Assembly: GCA_018340805.1 (NCBI GenBank)
Contig: JACMZG010001863.1
Span: forward strand, 60,245,005-60,309,004
Direction of reading: 5' to 3'
DNA: 64,000 nucleotides
Origin: Microvelia longipes
Lineage: Eukaryota > Arthropoda > Insecta > Hemiptera > Veliidae
Shown: positions 1 through 10,887 of the stretch, piece by piece
Layout: every line of letters starts with the position of its first letter
How positions within the stretch are numbered: the first letter of the stretch is position 1
Translations under genes and position numbers: made by a program
Notes under the pieces: model-generated
What the model was told of the DNA's origin: nothing
The model's database searches: none
Seen by the model: only the letters and a program-made list of their open reading frames with translations

Positions 1-640
1 AGCGGAAGGGAGGCGGAGTTTATTTCCATTATAAGTTGTTTGCATACACGGTCCCAGTGTTGTTTTTACGCAATTTTGGTCGAAGGATGTATTGAAGTTC
101 TCCCGTCGTCTGCTCTGTTCATCTCGGCAAGTACGAGAAGGTTAACATAGAGCAGTTTGGTTCTTGGTCTCTCTCTTTATCTCATCCGACTAGTGTAAAG
201 TCTCCATTTGTTCTCTGTTTTTGTTTATCAATTCTCTTTTATGTGATTTCGGAAGCTTGGAGAAGGTTTCTCCCACAGAAGCAGAAAGATAGTGTTAGTC
301 TTTTAGTGCGAGAGCGCGCAATTCGCATGTTGTGATCGTTATCGATGTCGCAGGCTGTGAGGGTAGTTTAAAGTATATCTCAGGAAAACATATATTAAGC
401 ATTGCTTTGTAAAGAATAAACAAAGATTTATTCTAAAAAGCTTCTCGCTTTTTGGCGTAGTATACTCACATAGAACTTTCTGCATACATTTATAATCACT
501 GCCTTTTTAATTATATTTCCTAAGTTTTCAGAGTGCGAAGAAATAATATTTATCTGTTAAAAAATGATAAGGTGCTAATATATTGCTCTGACTTATATAA
601 TATATAATAACAGCAGGTACCATAAGAGATAAGCTTCATA
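1..640. other. AT-rich sequence, nothing recognised
   Basis: No ORF, tRNA-like box or repeat copy was recognised. Base composition is somewhat less AT-rich in the first 360 bases, and this could be part of an exon or a repeat that begins outside the window. I see no signal that decides between them. Confidence 0.4.
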
Positions 641-1400
641 TTTGACATATATTTTTAATCTTCTAATGGTAAGTAACTAATTATTCCTATGATACATCTC
701 ACAATAAAGATGTAATATGTAGCAAATCATTGACAATATACATAATATAAGTACTAATTCCTATTGACATCACTATCACATACATAATATAAGTACAGAA
801 TTCTTTAAATCGTATTATTCCTCTTATATAACTGCACTAACTTAACGTATCTAATCTTGCACAGTGACATAATATAAATACTAATCCTTGAACTACAACA
901 GTATACTTATTAATATCATCATAGTACTAATCATCTTTTGACACATAACATAATGTAAAAAGTAAACATACATCTTTAACACATAGCACAATATATTGAA
1001 AGTATAAAAAATCTCTTTGTACTACTCACTACCAAATAATATATGTATGCGTGAAATAACTCTTTTTGACTAGTCATATATAATAAAGTAGTACATATAT
1101 AATTTAGGAAATCTTTTAACACTTAGATATCTATAAGTACATAAGAATTTTTGTGATACATAATCATAATAGTTAAGGATATCCATATTATATTCTAAGT
1201 TCCCTTTGACCCATATCATAATAATATTTTAAGTATTATTAGTACATATCTTGGTTTGCATATTAATATTCCTTTGGTTATCTTAAGGTATTAAAAAATT
1301 CGTTTGACTCCATCTCGACATACAATAATATTATATAGATAGTTAATTGGATACAGATTGACTCACATACATAATACTAAATATGTTAATTTATTACTTA
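640..1400. repeat. Degenerate AT-rich direct repeats
   Basis: A diffuse motif close to TTTGACACATA-CATAATATAAGTACTAA recurs about ten times at irregular 60-90 bp spacing (near 745, 765, 863, 938, 980, 1110, 1150, 1204, 1300 and 1355). Copies are strongly diverged, so this looks like an old decayed satellite. The pattern was seen by eye, not by alignment. Confidence 0.4.
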
Positions 1401-2078
1401 TTTACCTCTCCTTATAATATATCATGATCAAGGCGTATATATAATTTCAGCACATTGATCAGATGGCTCCAAATAGTTTCTTTTTATAAAATGTCACTCA
1501 TTTGGTTTTACTAAATTTAAACTTTTGTACCGAATGCTCACCGGGTAGTGTAGAAACGACTCACGCTTTTTACCAATATGCACATTCATCTATATCAATA
1601 AGTTCATAAATCTAACACACATACTTATATCACACTGACAAATACAAGATATCACCAACAATATTACAAATCAAGAGTAAATACTTTAGTGAAGATAAGT
1701 AATAAATTTAATTCTGTGTGTGAAACAAAATTGTAATGCATGACATCTTTAAGGATTATCCTCAGGAATCCTATAGGTGATTAATCACATAGAACTCTTC
1801 ATAGATAGCTCGCGCGTTTTTGTGATAGACCTAGGCAGTCATAATTGCCACGTGACAGGTGTTTTTGCATCATCCCGGTGTGACATAATTTAGTGACGCT
1901 AAGTCTCGCTCTAGATTACTCGTCTACAAAAACGTCTCTTCAAACAGATTTTGCACGCATAGCATACCGCTATACCATGTTATCCGGTGTTTCCATACTG
2001 TTCATCACCTTTCACGCTATTGTCCTATCGCTCGCAAGCGCTTTGAAAATAGTAAATGTGACAAAAATAGAGTCGCAT
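1400..2078. other. Unannotated AT-rich spacer
   Basis: No repeat unit or gene recognised. A 62-codon open frame at 1,893-2,081 has no recognisable motif and is no longer than chance would give. Confidence 0.4.
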
Positions 2079-3718
2079 TAAAGCCGTATCGATATAAATA
2101 AAGTATACTTATCAAAAGTCCGTACTAATATGAAACAAAGGTATACTTATCAAAATCGTATTGATAGTGAAACGAAAGTATACTTATATCAAAGCCGTAC
2201 ATGATATCGAAGACAAAGTATACTTATTAAAAAGCCGTATTGATATGAAACAAAGTATACCTTAGAATTAAAATCGGTATTGATATGAAACAGAGAGTAT
2301 ACTTAATCTAAACCGCCGTCTAATATGAAAAACAAAGTATATCTTATCAAAATCGTATTGCGATATGAAACACAGTATATCTTATAAACGCCGTCTGATA
2401 TGAACAAGTTACTTATTAAAGCCGTATTGATATGAACAAAGTATACTTATTATAAAAATCGTATTGATATGAACAACAAAGTATACTTATCAAGACGCCG
2501 TGTAACTAATATGACAAAGTATACTTGATCACAAATCGTATTGATATTTTGAACAAAGTATACTTATCAAACGCCGTAAACTGATTATGAAACAAAGTTA
2601 TACTTATAAAAAGCCGTATTGATATGAACAAGTTACTTATCAAAATCGTATTGATATGAAACAAAGTATACTTATCAAAATCGGTATTGATATAAAACAA
2701 AGTATACTTATTAAAAGCCGTATTGATATGAAACAAAGTATACTTATCAAACGCCGTACTGATATGAAAACACACCACACAGTATAAACTTATTAAAAGC
2801 CGTATTGATATGAACAAAGTATACCTTATTAAAAATCGTATTGATATGAACACCCACACTCACTCACCTCTATCAACATCCGCTTTCGATCTCTACACAG
2901 CACACACGTATCCACCTTATCTCCACGACGCGCTCTACATGGATCACTCGAACACAAAGCCCAGCCCTATACCTCCCCTCTCACTCCAACGCGCCCCGTC
3001 ACTGCATTCATGAAACAACAGTACTCACACACATTATTAAAAGCGTATTCGATATGAAACAATAGTATACTTATTAAACACATCTGTATTGAACTATAGG
3101 AAAGTATACTTATTAAAAGCGGTATTGTATGAAACAAAGTATACTTATTATTAAAGCCGTATTCAATATGAAGTCAAATATACTTATTAAAAGGCCGTAA
3201 GTTAATATTGAAAGAAAGTATACTTATTAAAAGCGCGTGAATTGATTATAACAAAGTTAGGTGAACTTAATATATGAAGAGCCGTTTTGATATGAAACAT
3301 AAGTAAGTAATCTGTATTAAAAAATCCGTTTAATATAAATGCAAAATATACTTTTTAAAAAGCCGTATTAATGATTTGAATCAAAATATACTTTTAAGAG
3401 TCGTATTAATGGTGAAAGAATGTATAGCTTATTAAAAGAGCGTATTAATATTGAACAAAAGATAGTATACTTATTAAGTCCGTATTGCACCTGTATGAAC
3501 AAAGTATACTTATTAAAAGCCGGTTTTGATATGAAAAGTATACTTATTAAAATCGTAATTGATATGTCAAACAAAGTATAACTTATTAAAAATCCGTATT
3601 GATATGAAAAACTACAGTATACTTACTTAAAAGCCGTATTGATATGAAACAAAGTTATACATTATTAAAAGCGTATTGATATGAAACAAAGGTATACTTA
3701 TTAAAATCCGTATTGATA
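2079..3718. repeat. 36-bp satellite array, block 1
   Basis: Tandem copies of a 36-bp unit, about 40 in all. The core is ACAAAGTATACTTATTAAAA followed by GCCGTATTGATATGAA. Units vary mainly by one-base insertions and deletions and by GCCG versus ATCCG or ATCG in the middle. A non-repeat patch, C-rich on this strand, interrupts the array at about 2,851-3,030. Because 36 is divisible by 3, long minus-strand open frames arise here (for example 2,506-2,859). These are products of the repeat, not genes. A second block lies at 4,566-4,775. Confidence 0.9.
2851..3030. other. C-rich interruption of the 36-bp satellite
   Basis: About 180 bp rich in CAC, CTC and CCC that does not fit the surrounding unit and has a base composition unlike its neighbours. 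It could be an inserted fragment or low-quality consensus. It carries a 67-codon plus-strand open frame (2,810-3,013) with no recognisable motif. Confidence 0.4.
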
Positions 3719-3752
3719 TTTATTTATTGTTTTTTAAAAACGGTTGTGCGGA

Positions 3753-3796
3753 CATTTCTGAGGCTGTAAAGTGTCTACTTTGCAGCCTCAGAAATG
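3753..3796. repeat. Near-perfect hairpin, 20-bp arms
   Basis: Inverted repeat: the left arm (CATTTCTGAGGCTGTAAAGT) pairs with a right arm that reads ACTTTGCAGCCTCAGAAATG, with a 4-base loop and one mismatch. It sits between the two satellite blocks. No function is known. Confidence 0.75.
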
Positions 3797-4074
3797 ACCG
3801 TAACAAAAGGTATTAATGGAAAATGGCGGTGAACATTTATTTTACGTCCGCCGGTTTAAAAAAATGATACTTCACAGCCATCCGAAAAGTTAATTAGTTA
3901 AATTAAGTTAAACATTTAGTTTTATTAAATTTTTCTGTATTAATTCTAATTTACAGAAAACAACTTTTAATTTTCATTTTTAGCTGATATGTCGCCAGTA
4001 AAAGATTTCCGCGACAGTGGATAATCTTATTTGCAACCTAGTTGCACATATAAACTATTCCGTTTTCTTTTCCT

Positions 4075-4290
4075 CTGAGACTCTCACGCACTCATTTTAA
4101 TTATTACTATCACTACTATATTAATGTATTTGAATCTCACCACTCATTTTATTAATACTACGGCAGTACATTATTTGTATTTGGACCTCTCACCACTCAT
4201 TTTATTATACTACGCAGTACATATATTATTTATTGACTCTCACCACTCATTTTATTATTCTACGCACACATTATATTATTTATTTTTGCC
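4075..4290. repeat. About 50-bp tandem repeat, four copies
   Basis: Four imperfect copies of a unit starting CTCTCACCACTCATTTTATT followed by an ACTACGCAGTACAT-like half. They differ by small indels. Confidence 0.7.
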
Positions 4291-4414
4291 ATAATATTTG
4301 TTTCTTTTATCGTATGAAGAAGACAAATTTCATTGAGATTGTTTTCCTTAACTTGCATAGGGTAAACTTATAATTTTGTTATCAATAACATTTTTTTTTT
4401 TTAATAACAAGTCA

Positions 4415-4570
4415 GAGCCACCCCCATCCTCAAGCTTAGCTTTTTTGGGGGTGCATCATATGTCTTTCTTACATAATTATAATAAATATTATAATTTTTT
4501 TTTTTTGTCTTTCATTTTTGTACTGTATGTTTAAATATGATGGAAATAAAGATTTATTATTATTTTATTA
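4415..4570 (+). mobile_element. Retroposon 3'-end-like segment
   Basis: A C-run/G-run stem (GCCACCCCC near 4,417 pairing with GGGGGTGC near 4,447) is followed about 100 bp later by GGAAATAAAGATTTATTATT and an ATT-rich tail. This layout is typical of the 3' ends of RTE-like LINEs or their SINEs. A similar tail is at 63,618-63,640. No coding part remains. Confidence 0.35.
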
Positions 4571-4775
4571 TAAACAAAGTATACTTATTAAAATCCGTAT
4601 TGATATGAAACAAAGTATACTTATTAAATCCGTATTGATATGAAGAAGTGATACTTATTAAAATCCGATTGATATGAAACAAAGTATACTTTTTAAAAGC
4701 CGTATTAATATGAATCAAAATATACTTATTAAAAGCAGTATTGATATGAAACAAAGTATACTTATTTATTACACA
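4566..4775. repeat. 36-bp satellite array, block 2
   Basis: Six copies of the same 36-bp unit as at 2,079-3,718, starting directly after the retroposon-like tail. The retroposon-like segment may have split one original array. Confidence 0.85.
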
Positions 4776-5860
4776 GAGGGATACTTTCGCATCAAATTTC
4801 AACTTATATTTACAATTTGTTTGTTTCTTTAACAAATTTTCAAAAAACTTAGAGTTTTTCTGATTTTTTAATAAACAGGAGAGCTCAATAACACCTAAAA
4901 CAGGTAATTTAGTCGAAATATTTATTAGATTCGTATTCTTACTGCAAAATCATTACGCTTTCTATATACCTGGGGAATTGAGAACAAGTAAAAAGGGTTT
5001 TCCCTAATTTTCAATCCTCTATTTTAAGCCTCGAGTAAGTAAATATACTGATGTAGTAGAGTCGTTTATTAGTGTGTTAAGTTCATATCAGTCATGGTAC
5101 GTGTACTAGATAGACCGTGTCGCATCACTGGTCCGCATCAATGGTCCGCATCAAGAGGGAGTCACTGATAATCGACGGAGATTCGTCATAAAGTCATAGA
5201 TATAGTCTTGCACTACACTGTCTTTAACATATCGATTTATTAGCCTTGTGGAAACTTGTCAAAAATATCCTCGGAAAGTTGTTCAGTGAAGCATCAAAGT
5301 CTAAAAACCAAAGTCCCCCCCTGACGGACATGTCAGGACACGTGAACAGACACGTGACATCTATTCTTATCTCCATATGCTCCCTTACACTGAAAAATCA
5401 ATTCCTAGTGAAACTCTAGAAAATCCTCACCATAATAAGTTGAAACATTTTAAACATTTTTTTAAATCGGATTTTGAAGGAGATTTGATCGAGTCGATAG
5501 AGGCTGCACGCCGCCTCACCGCCGCCTCACACCCCCCTGTAGTTTAATGTAGTTAAACAAGTCACTTAATTCTATTTTAAACTTGTTCTCACAACTCCTT
5601 CCCTATTTTTACATTTCCTTTGTCACCCCATTTCCTCAATAGATAAAAACAATTTTCTTTTGTATATCTTAATTATATCTCGTTAATTATTGTATTTTAT
5701 TAAATACTTCTTTGCAAAATTAATTAGTACAGTTTAGATTATAATATCATATCCAACAATTGTCTTCGTAATTATTGACGCAATATTCTATATGCGATAT
5801 ATGAAACCAGTAACCACACAATATCGTTCTTTTGCTATTTGTATATTTTGTCTTTTGATA
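4776..5860. other. Unannotated sequence
   Basis: No gene or repeat family recognised. Two CACGTG E-box cores lie close together at about 5,339-5,366 (ACACGTG and GACACGTGACA), which could be chance. Confidence 0.35.
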
Positions 5861-5864
5861 TCCC

Positions 5865-6080
5865 AGTTTCGGCTTTTTTGCACACACAATACTTTTCACC
5901 CACACCTACGGCATAAATAAGGAACAAAAATCAACCTGGTTAATGTCCCGATTCCCATTTTTTATGAAATATGTGTGACGTCATTGACCCACAATAATGA
6001 CCCCATAAAATTTCAAAATACCACAAATCTTCAAAAAGTGTTTAGATCGGGCTGAATTTTTTGTATGGTTTTGTAATGTT
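5865..6080. repeat. Dispersed repeat fragment (CAAACACAATACTTTT / GTGTGACGTCATTGACC family)
   Basis: Parts of this stretch recur elsewhere. The first half (GCACACACAATACTTTTCAC...CGGCATAAA) matches about 11,200-11,270 and 58,755-58,815. The second half (GTTAATGTCCCGATTCCC...GTGTGACGTCATTGACCCAC) matches 14,990-15,080. Copies are diverged. Family unknown. Confidence 0.55.
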
Positions 6081-6129
6081 AACAAAGTTACATTACTGCA
6101 GTTACAAAGTGGTTTTGTAACTGCTATGT

Positions 6130-6860
6130 ATGGTTAACAAAGTTACATTTTATTATTAGTTTTAGTTTTGGTTGTATTGATTGACATATATAACATAATG
6201 TAAACAAATCACGCTTTTTGAGTAATACTTTTGAAAATTATTTTATATTGTGACAGTATGCTAGATATATAAATTAGTAATACGCGAAGCGGCACCCAGG
6301 TCGACGCACGCGTAGCGACCAAGGCACGAAGCATCGACGCCGCTTAAGCGACCACACAAGCGACTAGAGCAAAGCACGACGCACACCAAGTTAGCGACCA
6401 AAGCACGAAGCACCGGACGCCACGTAGCGACCAAGCACGAAGCACGAACGCAGCGACAAGGCACGCGCACGACGCCACGTAGCGACCAAGGCACGAAGCA
6501 ACCGACGCCACGTAGGACCAAGCACGAAGCACCGACGCCACGTAGCGACCAAAGCACGAAGCACCGACGCCACGTAGCGACAAGGCACGAAGCACCGACG
6601 CCGCTTAGCGACCAAGGCACGAAGCACCGACGCTACGTAGCGACCAATGCACGAAGCACCGACGCCACGTAGTGACCAAGGCACGAAGCCCGACGCTGCG
6701 TAGCGACCAAGGCACGAAGCACCGACGCCACGTAGCGACCAAGGCGCAAAGCACCGACGCCACGTAGTGACCAAGGCACGAAGCGCCGACGCTGCGTAGC
6801 GACCAAGGCACGAAGCGCCGAGACCGCGGGCCGGCCAAGGGCCTCTTGTCTTCTTATAGA
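6130..6860. mobile_element. Dispersed element with internal minisatellite, copy 1
   Basis: The left part (TTGACATATATAACATAATG, then ATCACGCTTTTTGAGTAA) and the GC-rich right part (GCGAAGCGG ... GACCGCGG-CGGCCAAG-GGCC) match 48,795-49,015, so this is an interspersed family. In this copy a 32-bp GC-rich unit is expanded between the halves. The second copy has a single GC-rich segment. Confidence 0.65.
6285..6835. repeat. 32-bp GC-rich minisatellite
   Basis: About 17 copies of a 32-bp unit, CACGAAGCACCGACGCCACG followed by TAGCGACCAAGG. It stands out sharply from its AT-rich surroundings. Since 32 is not divisible by 3, the reading frame rotates through the array. This gives four long overlapping minus-strand open frames (6,261-6,838) rich in Arg, Cys, Ala and Val. 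They are artefacts of the repeat. Confidence 0.92.
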
Positions 6861-7690
6861 AAATATCTTGTTGTTTTCCCTATTATAAATAAGTAGGACG
6901 TTGCTTTAAATGTTTATGAATACATTTTAAAAACCATTTAATAATTATTGGGGGGAAAAGTTTCTTAAGTAATAAATATAAAATAACGTCATACTAATAA
7001 TGCTCACTTATTACGTTGTACAAGTTCAGAGAAAAGTTATGATTTTTTAAAAAAAATTATTACAAAGTTGATCTAAGTCTTGTGTTAAAATTAATAATTA
7101 CTCTTTTTCCCTCGCAACCTTTATTTTTAATTAGTTTTTTAGTCCCCCTTCTTGCCTCCCCCAGGGTTAAAAAATAAATTTTATATAAGAAGTTTGCAAG
7201 ACTTGGGTTTTATTAAAATTTTCTAAACCCCGAATAACTTTGCTTCGGTGTGAGTGTGTGTGGATGTGAAAAACTTTACCCGCAGAAACTTCATTCCATG
7301 GGAAACAATGAAGAACGTCAGTCGACGAAACTTTGGGGAAAATAAGTTTTTTCAAGATTAATGAAGTACTATTAATCACTTCTTTGCCAGAGAAGGTAGT
7401 GGCGGGGAGGGGGGGAGGTTACACTAGTGACACCAGCTTTTGTAACTCTTAATAACTTAAATATTAATTTACTTTTTCGTATATTTTTCTTCTCCAATCT
7501 GTACTTTAATTCGCCATCTTTATGTTTTATCGAAAACATAAATATTAGATAATAACAAATAGCAATTATTGACCATACGTATAAAAAAAATAGTAACAAG
7601 TTATTTATTCTTGTTTTCCTTTCATTACTAGTCAAAATTGTAAATTTCTATAGTTATTTCTATAGATACAACCTTAATGTTAAGCCCCCG
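6861..7690. other. Unannotated sequence
   Basis: No family recognised. It contains a G-run (about 7,398-7,416) and short minus-strand open frames at 7,167-7,379 and 7,372-7,635 with no motif. Confidence 0.35.
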
Positions 7691-7803
7691 GGGCTAGATC
7701 TTTGTTTAGTTTGTAGTTCATTCTTTGATAGTATATCTAGCTATGTTTAGATACCTTATCTGTTTCTTTCTGTTAACGGCCTTAGTTTGTTATTAAACAC
7801 TTT

Positions 7804-7838
7804 CTGATGAAGACCTAATCATACGGTCGAAAGCTTAA
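7804..7838 (+). ncRNA. Hammerhead-ribozyme-like motif (family B)
   Basis: Reads CTGATGA-A-GACC, then a 9-base loop, then GGTC-GAAA-GCTT. GACC/GGTC forms stem II, and the two conserved core blocks of a hammerhead flank it in the right order. AAA after GCTT can pair with TTT just before CTGATGA (stem I), and AGCT could form a minimal palindromic stem III. One extra base lies between CTGATGA and stem II. The fold is by eye, and activity is unknown. Confidence 0.45.
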
Positions 7839-7935
7839 ATGTTGTTTTATTTATCATAACCAAAACCTCATAAATATTAGATATTTAGCTATCATCATAA
7901 TAAATACTTTTGAGAGACAATGAAATATGATTTAG

Positions 7936-8225
7936 AATGAGACCAGTGGAGTTGTTCATAATTAAAGGAACAAAGAAAAGTATCTCTCCACAAAAAAATA
8001 ATTTATTCAAAGCGCTTTTAACCTAACATGAGGCCATCATCAGTGCCTATGAAATAAAACACATATAAAGTAATCATAAACAATATCATAATCACTTATG
8101 ATTACTTTATATGGTTTTATTTCTATGTATAGGCACTGATGATGGCCTCATGTTAGGTTGAAAGCTCTTTGAATAAATTATTTTTTGGTGGAAAGACTCT
8201 TTTCTTCGTCCCTTTAATTATACAA
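7936..8225. mobile_element. Fold-back element with hammerhead-like motifs
   Basis: Two inverted arms of about 130 bp. The outer ends read roughly TAATTAAAGG-AACAAAGAAAAG...CTCTCCAC. Each arm carries the hammerhead-like motif: minus strand at 8,012-8,043 (with AAAA replacing GAAA) and plus strand at 8,136-8,170. The same outer sequence (GTGGAGAGACT) recurs at 9,518, 28,440, 45,075, 45,275, 57,330 and 58,673, defining a family. Confidence 0.75.
8136..8170 (+). ncRNA. Hammerhead-like motif (family A)
   Basis: CTGATGA-T-GGCCT-loop-AGGTT-GAAA-GCTCTTTG. Stem II pairs GGCCT with AGGTT (two G-T wobbles). The core boxes are intact apart from the extra T. Stem I (GGCA before the core, TGAA after it) is weak in this copy. 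Confidence 0.4.
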
Positions 8226-9345
8226 TGAAAGTTTTTTTTATAAGCGATTTTAGTAGGCATTAGAATGCTAAGTTTTAATCACGCTGAAGATCCAAATTTT
8301 AAGAAAAAATGGATTGTGATGCCATTATAAAATTTATGCTTGAGAAACAGCAAAAATCACTCTTATTAAAATATTGATCTTTACATTCTTGATCTTTAAA
8401 TATTGATCTTTTACTTGGGTTAAAGTGAAGGAGTACTGTAAAGATAAGTTCGATTTTTGAGCGAAGTTATAGAGAATAAAAACTAAGAGACTTAAAAAAT
8501 AATGAAATGATGGTCCGAGAAAGTTTTTGTCAATTTCATCTGACAGAGTAAAGCCTTGTCTCTCCCTCGCTTCAATATTATATCTATATGAGGAGTAGAG
8601 GGGGGAGGTGTGTCTGCGAGTGGCAGTCTATGTAAGGGGTAACTTGCTTCTTGATTTTGGCTTCCTGGCGGAGTAAAAGGTCTTAAAGGGAAAAGGTTGC
8701 AGGGTTTGGCCTTTTCCATCAGAAGGACTCCGAGTCCTCAAATGTCATCTCCCTCGTACGGTAGAAAACCCTCTGCCCTCGAAACACTCTAGACTGAGAT
8801 TGCGTTTCAAAAACTTCATTTTTGTGTAAAATAATACTTAAAAAAGATAAGAACATTGTTTGTATAGCAAGACGTTTACCAAACACCTTCCTAATGTTAC
8901 ATCAGAGTGTTTGCTCTACATCTCCCCAGCGAACACCCTCTCCCTTGCCAACATACACCCCTCTCCTTAGCGAACGAAAACCCCTTCCACTGGCACTTGA
9001 GATGAAACAGCTGTCCTCCTGTTATTTCCCTCCGTGTAAACACGAGACTATACATTAAAGTTAAAGTACCTCGTAAAACATAAGGGAGCAATTCTCATTA
9101 AACTCTAGCTTTATAAGACTGAGATATCAAACAGCAAGATTCTTGTAGCATTGATTATAATACATGAATAAAGTTCAACATACAAACATGTTAAGGCTGT
9201 ACATGTGCACGCCTGTAATACGTGGCATGTTATTCTCAACATAATAAAACTAAAAGTGATAAAAGTTTGTGAACGCTTTACATGAAATGTGCTTATAAAG
9301 TGTGCTTATAACATTTGTATGAGTAATGAGCGGCCCAAACTTCAC
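8226..9345. other. Unannotated sequence
   Basis: Open frames at 8,492-8,719 (minus) and 8,822-9,058 (plus) have no recognisable domain. No repeat copy was recognised. Confidence 0.35.
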
Positions 9346-9348
9346 AGT

Positions 9349-9575
9349 CCAAGAACCGGAACGTGCTTTCGACCTAACAAGAGGTCATCATCAGTGCTAG
9401 CCGTTGAATACATAAGAAAGTGATAGATGAGTCTTACAGATCAGATGTCAAAGATAGACTCAAAGATAATGACCTTAGCTGTTAGGCCATTTAGCGCTTT
9501 ACTATAAATTTTTGTGGAGAGACTTCTTCCTTTTTTATTAAGATGAACTCCATTAACGCTCACCTTAGTTCTTCC
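9349..9575. mobile_element. Degraded fold-back element with hammerhead-like motif
   Basis: The left arm holds a hammerhead-like motif on the minus strand. The right arm retains AGCGCTTTACTATAAATTTT-TGTGGAGAGACTTCTTCC and the family end GATGAACTCCATTAACGCTCA, but has lost its own motif. Same family as 7,936-8,225. Confidence 0.65.
9360..9394 (-). ncRNA. Hammerhead-like motif, intact core (family A)
   Basis: On the minus strand: CTGATGA-T-GACCT-CTTGTT-AGGTC-GAAA-GC-AC-GTT-C. Stem II is five Watson-Crick pairs. A-G-C pairs with G-T-T around a 2-base loop as stem III, leaving C at the expected cleavage position. There is the usual extra T after CTGATGA. Confidence 0.45.
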
Positions 9576-9717
9576 CCCAGATTAACTTATTTTGGCTTCC
9601 CTTTCAAGGATCAAATGATCTGACATTTCAGATTTGAGAATTTTAGCCCCTGGCCCCTTCAATGATCCCTAAATCAGTGTTCTCCCAATAGCAGTCTTTC
9701 TATTAGTTTTATCACAC

Positions 9718-9830
9718 AAAAAATCGGGTACGGGGTACCTCTGAACTTTCCCTCATCACATCGGATTCGCTAAGCTCATTCTTCCGAATTCGGATTCACT
9801 TTGTTCGTCCTTATAATATACAAGTCGTTG
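9718..9830 (+). repeat. CTTCGCTCG-family dispersed repeat, copy 1
   Basis: Begins AAAAAATCGGGTACGGGGTA, continues CTCATCACATCGGATTCGCT and ends GGATTCACTTTGTTCGTCC. Other copies: 17,750-17,925, 18,062-18,150 (inverted), 31,105-31,275, 46,144-46,325 and 62,500-62,660 (inverted). Fragments lie at 12,870-12,890 and 28,050-28,140. Often adjacent to AGCGGTCACCCAT (10,513; 46,317; 62,507 inverted). Class unknown. Confidence 0.75.
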
Positions 9831-9839
9831 AATGTACAC

Positions 9840-10205
9840 TGAGAAAAAAAAACTTTAGTCCAAGGAGCAGTGATTGAGCCGAAAAAGCACTTCGACTTAA
9901 ATTTTGTCTATGATCGGCTTAGTTATTGCCGATGTTCAGGATTTTTTTAGTCGAAGCGAGTTTTTTTGAGCTGAAAATTCACCCCGAGCCTGTTCGACAA
10001 TCTTTCGGCTCAGATTTCAGTTGATGCTCAACCTGACGGTGCGTTCAGCACAAATTCCTTAAGCTGGATCTGAGCTGAGGAAGTATTCAGCTCAGATTCT
10101 GACGTACATTCAACTCAAATTATCAATTTCGTCACGAGCTGAGCAGAATATTTTAAAATCGTCTTGGGATTAAAACGTGACATGCCTGATGGATCGGCAT
10201 AGAAT
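9840..10205. repeat. Degenerate CGGCTCAGATT/GAGCTGA repeats
   Basis: Several loosely related motifs (TTCGGCTCAGATTTCAG, GGATCTGAGCTGAGG, TTCAGCTCAGATTCTGA, GAGCTGAGC) are spaced over about 300 bp, suggesting a decayed minisatellite. No gene seen. Confidence 0.35.
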
Positions 10206-10211
10206 ATTCAT

Positions 10212-10460
10212 GTATTATATATATAATTATATATAATAAAATATATATATAAATATATATATATATTTAATAGGAAAAAGGAAGATACTAGATTAAATAA
10301 CAGAATGAAAATATTCGACGTAAGTCGTCATCATAGCAGGATAAGCCCTGACTCGGACTTCCCGATATATATATATATATATATATTATAATATATATAT
10401 TAATATATAAATATATAAATATATATATACTATATATATTATAATATATATATATCGATC
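10212..10460. repeat. (TA)n-rich microsatellites
   Basis: Two (TA)n tracts (about 10,215-10,270 and 10,364-10,455) flank about 90 bp of ordinary sequence. A 72-codon Tyr/Ile-rich open frame here is a product of the TA run. Confidence 0.85.
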
Positions 10461-10885
10461 CACTGTAATCGTCTCCAGACAGTAAATACTTGGGGCATCT
10501 ATTCATGACCAGCGGTCACCCATAAAGGTATAGTCTTGTACCGAATTTCAACTTGATTGAATTAATTTCTAATGTTTATTTTACTAAAAAAAATATAACG
10601 AGTCATTCTATAAAAACTTAAATGAACTAATGCTAATAATGATTAAGCTTGACACATATTTAGATTACATGGCTACATGCCTGCAAAATCAGTCCGATAC
10701 ATAATTTTTTCCCGTTTGTGAATGACGAAATTATTGCAGAGTAATTTTTGCGGTTAGTGACGTCATAAAAAAATTTCGGACAGCACAACTACACATAGAC
10801 TAAATTTTAGTAACAGTTTCAACTCTCTAGCAAGACACAATGATAACAGCACACACACATCCAGATAAACAACTTTGTCAAAACT
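10461..10885. other. Unannotated sequence
   Basis: Contains AGCGGTCACCCAT (10,513), a motif found next to the CTTCGCTCG repeat family, and an isolated GTGACGTCA (10,756). Nothing else recognised. Confidence 0.35.
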
Positions 10886-10887
10886 AC

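Noticed and set aside
2079..3718. CRISPR-like regular repeats
   Set aside because: 36-bp units are directly tandem with no unique spacers, and the context is eukaryotic.
2506..4835. Minus-strand open frames rich in NKYTLFHINTAF-like repeats
   Set aside because: The 36-bp satellite is divisible by 3, so an open frame repeats without coding meaning. No start context or conservation was seen.
6261..6838. Four overlapping minus-strand open frames of 77-127 codons
   Set aside because: They are frame-rotating products of the 32-bp minisatellite.
10288..10506. Tyr/Ile-rich open frames across TA tracts (also 16,917, 44,049, 47,819 and 59,317)
   Set aside because: Alternating Tyr-Ile comes from (TA)n microsatellites.
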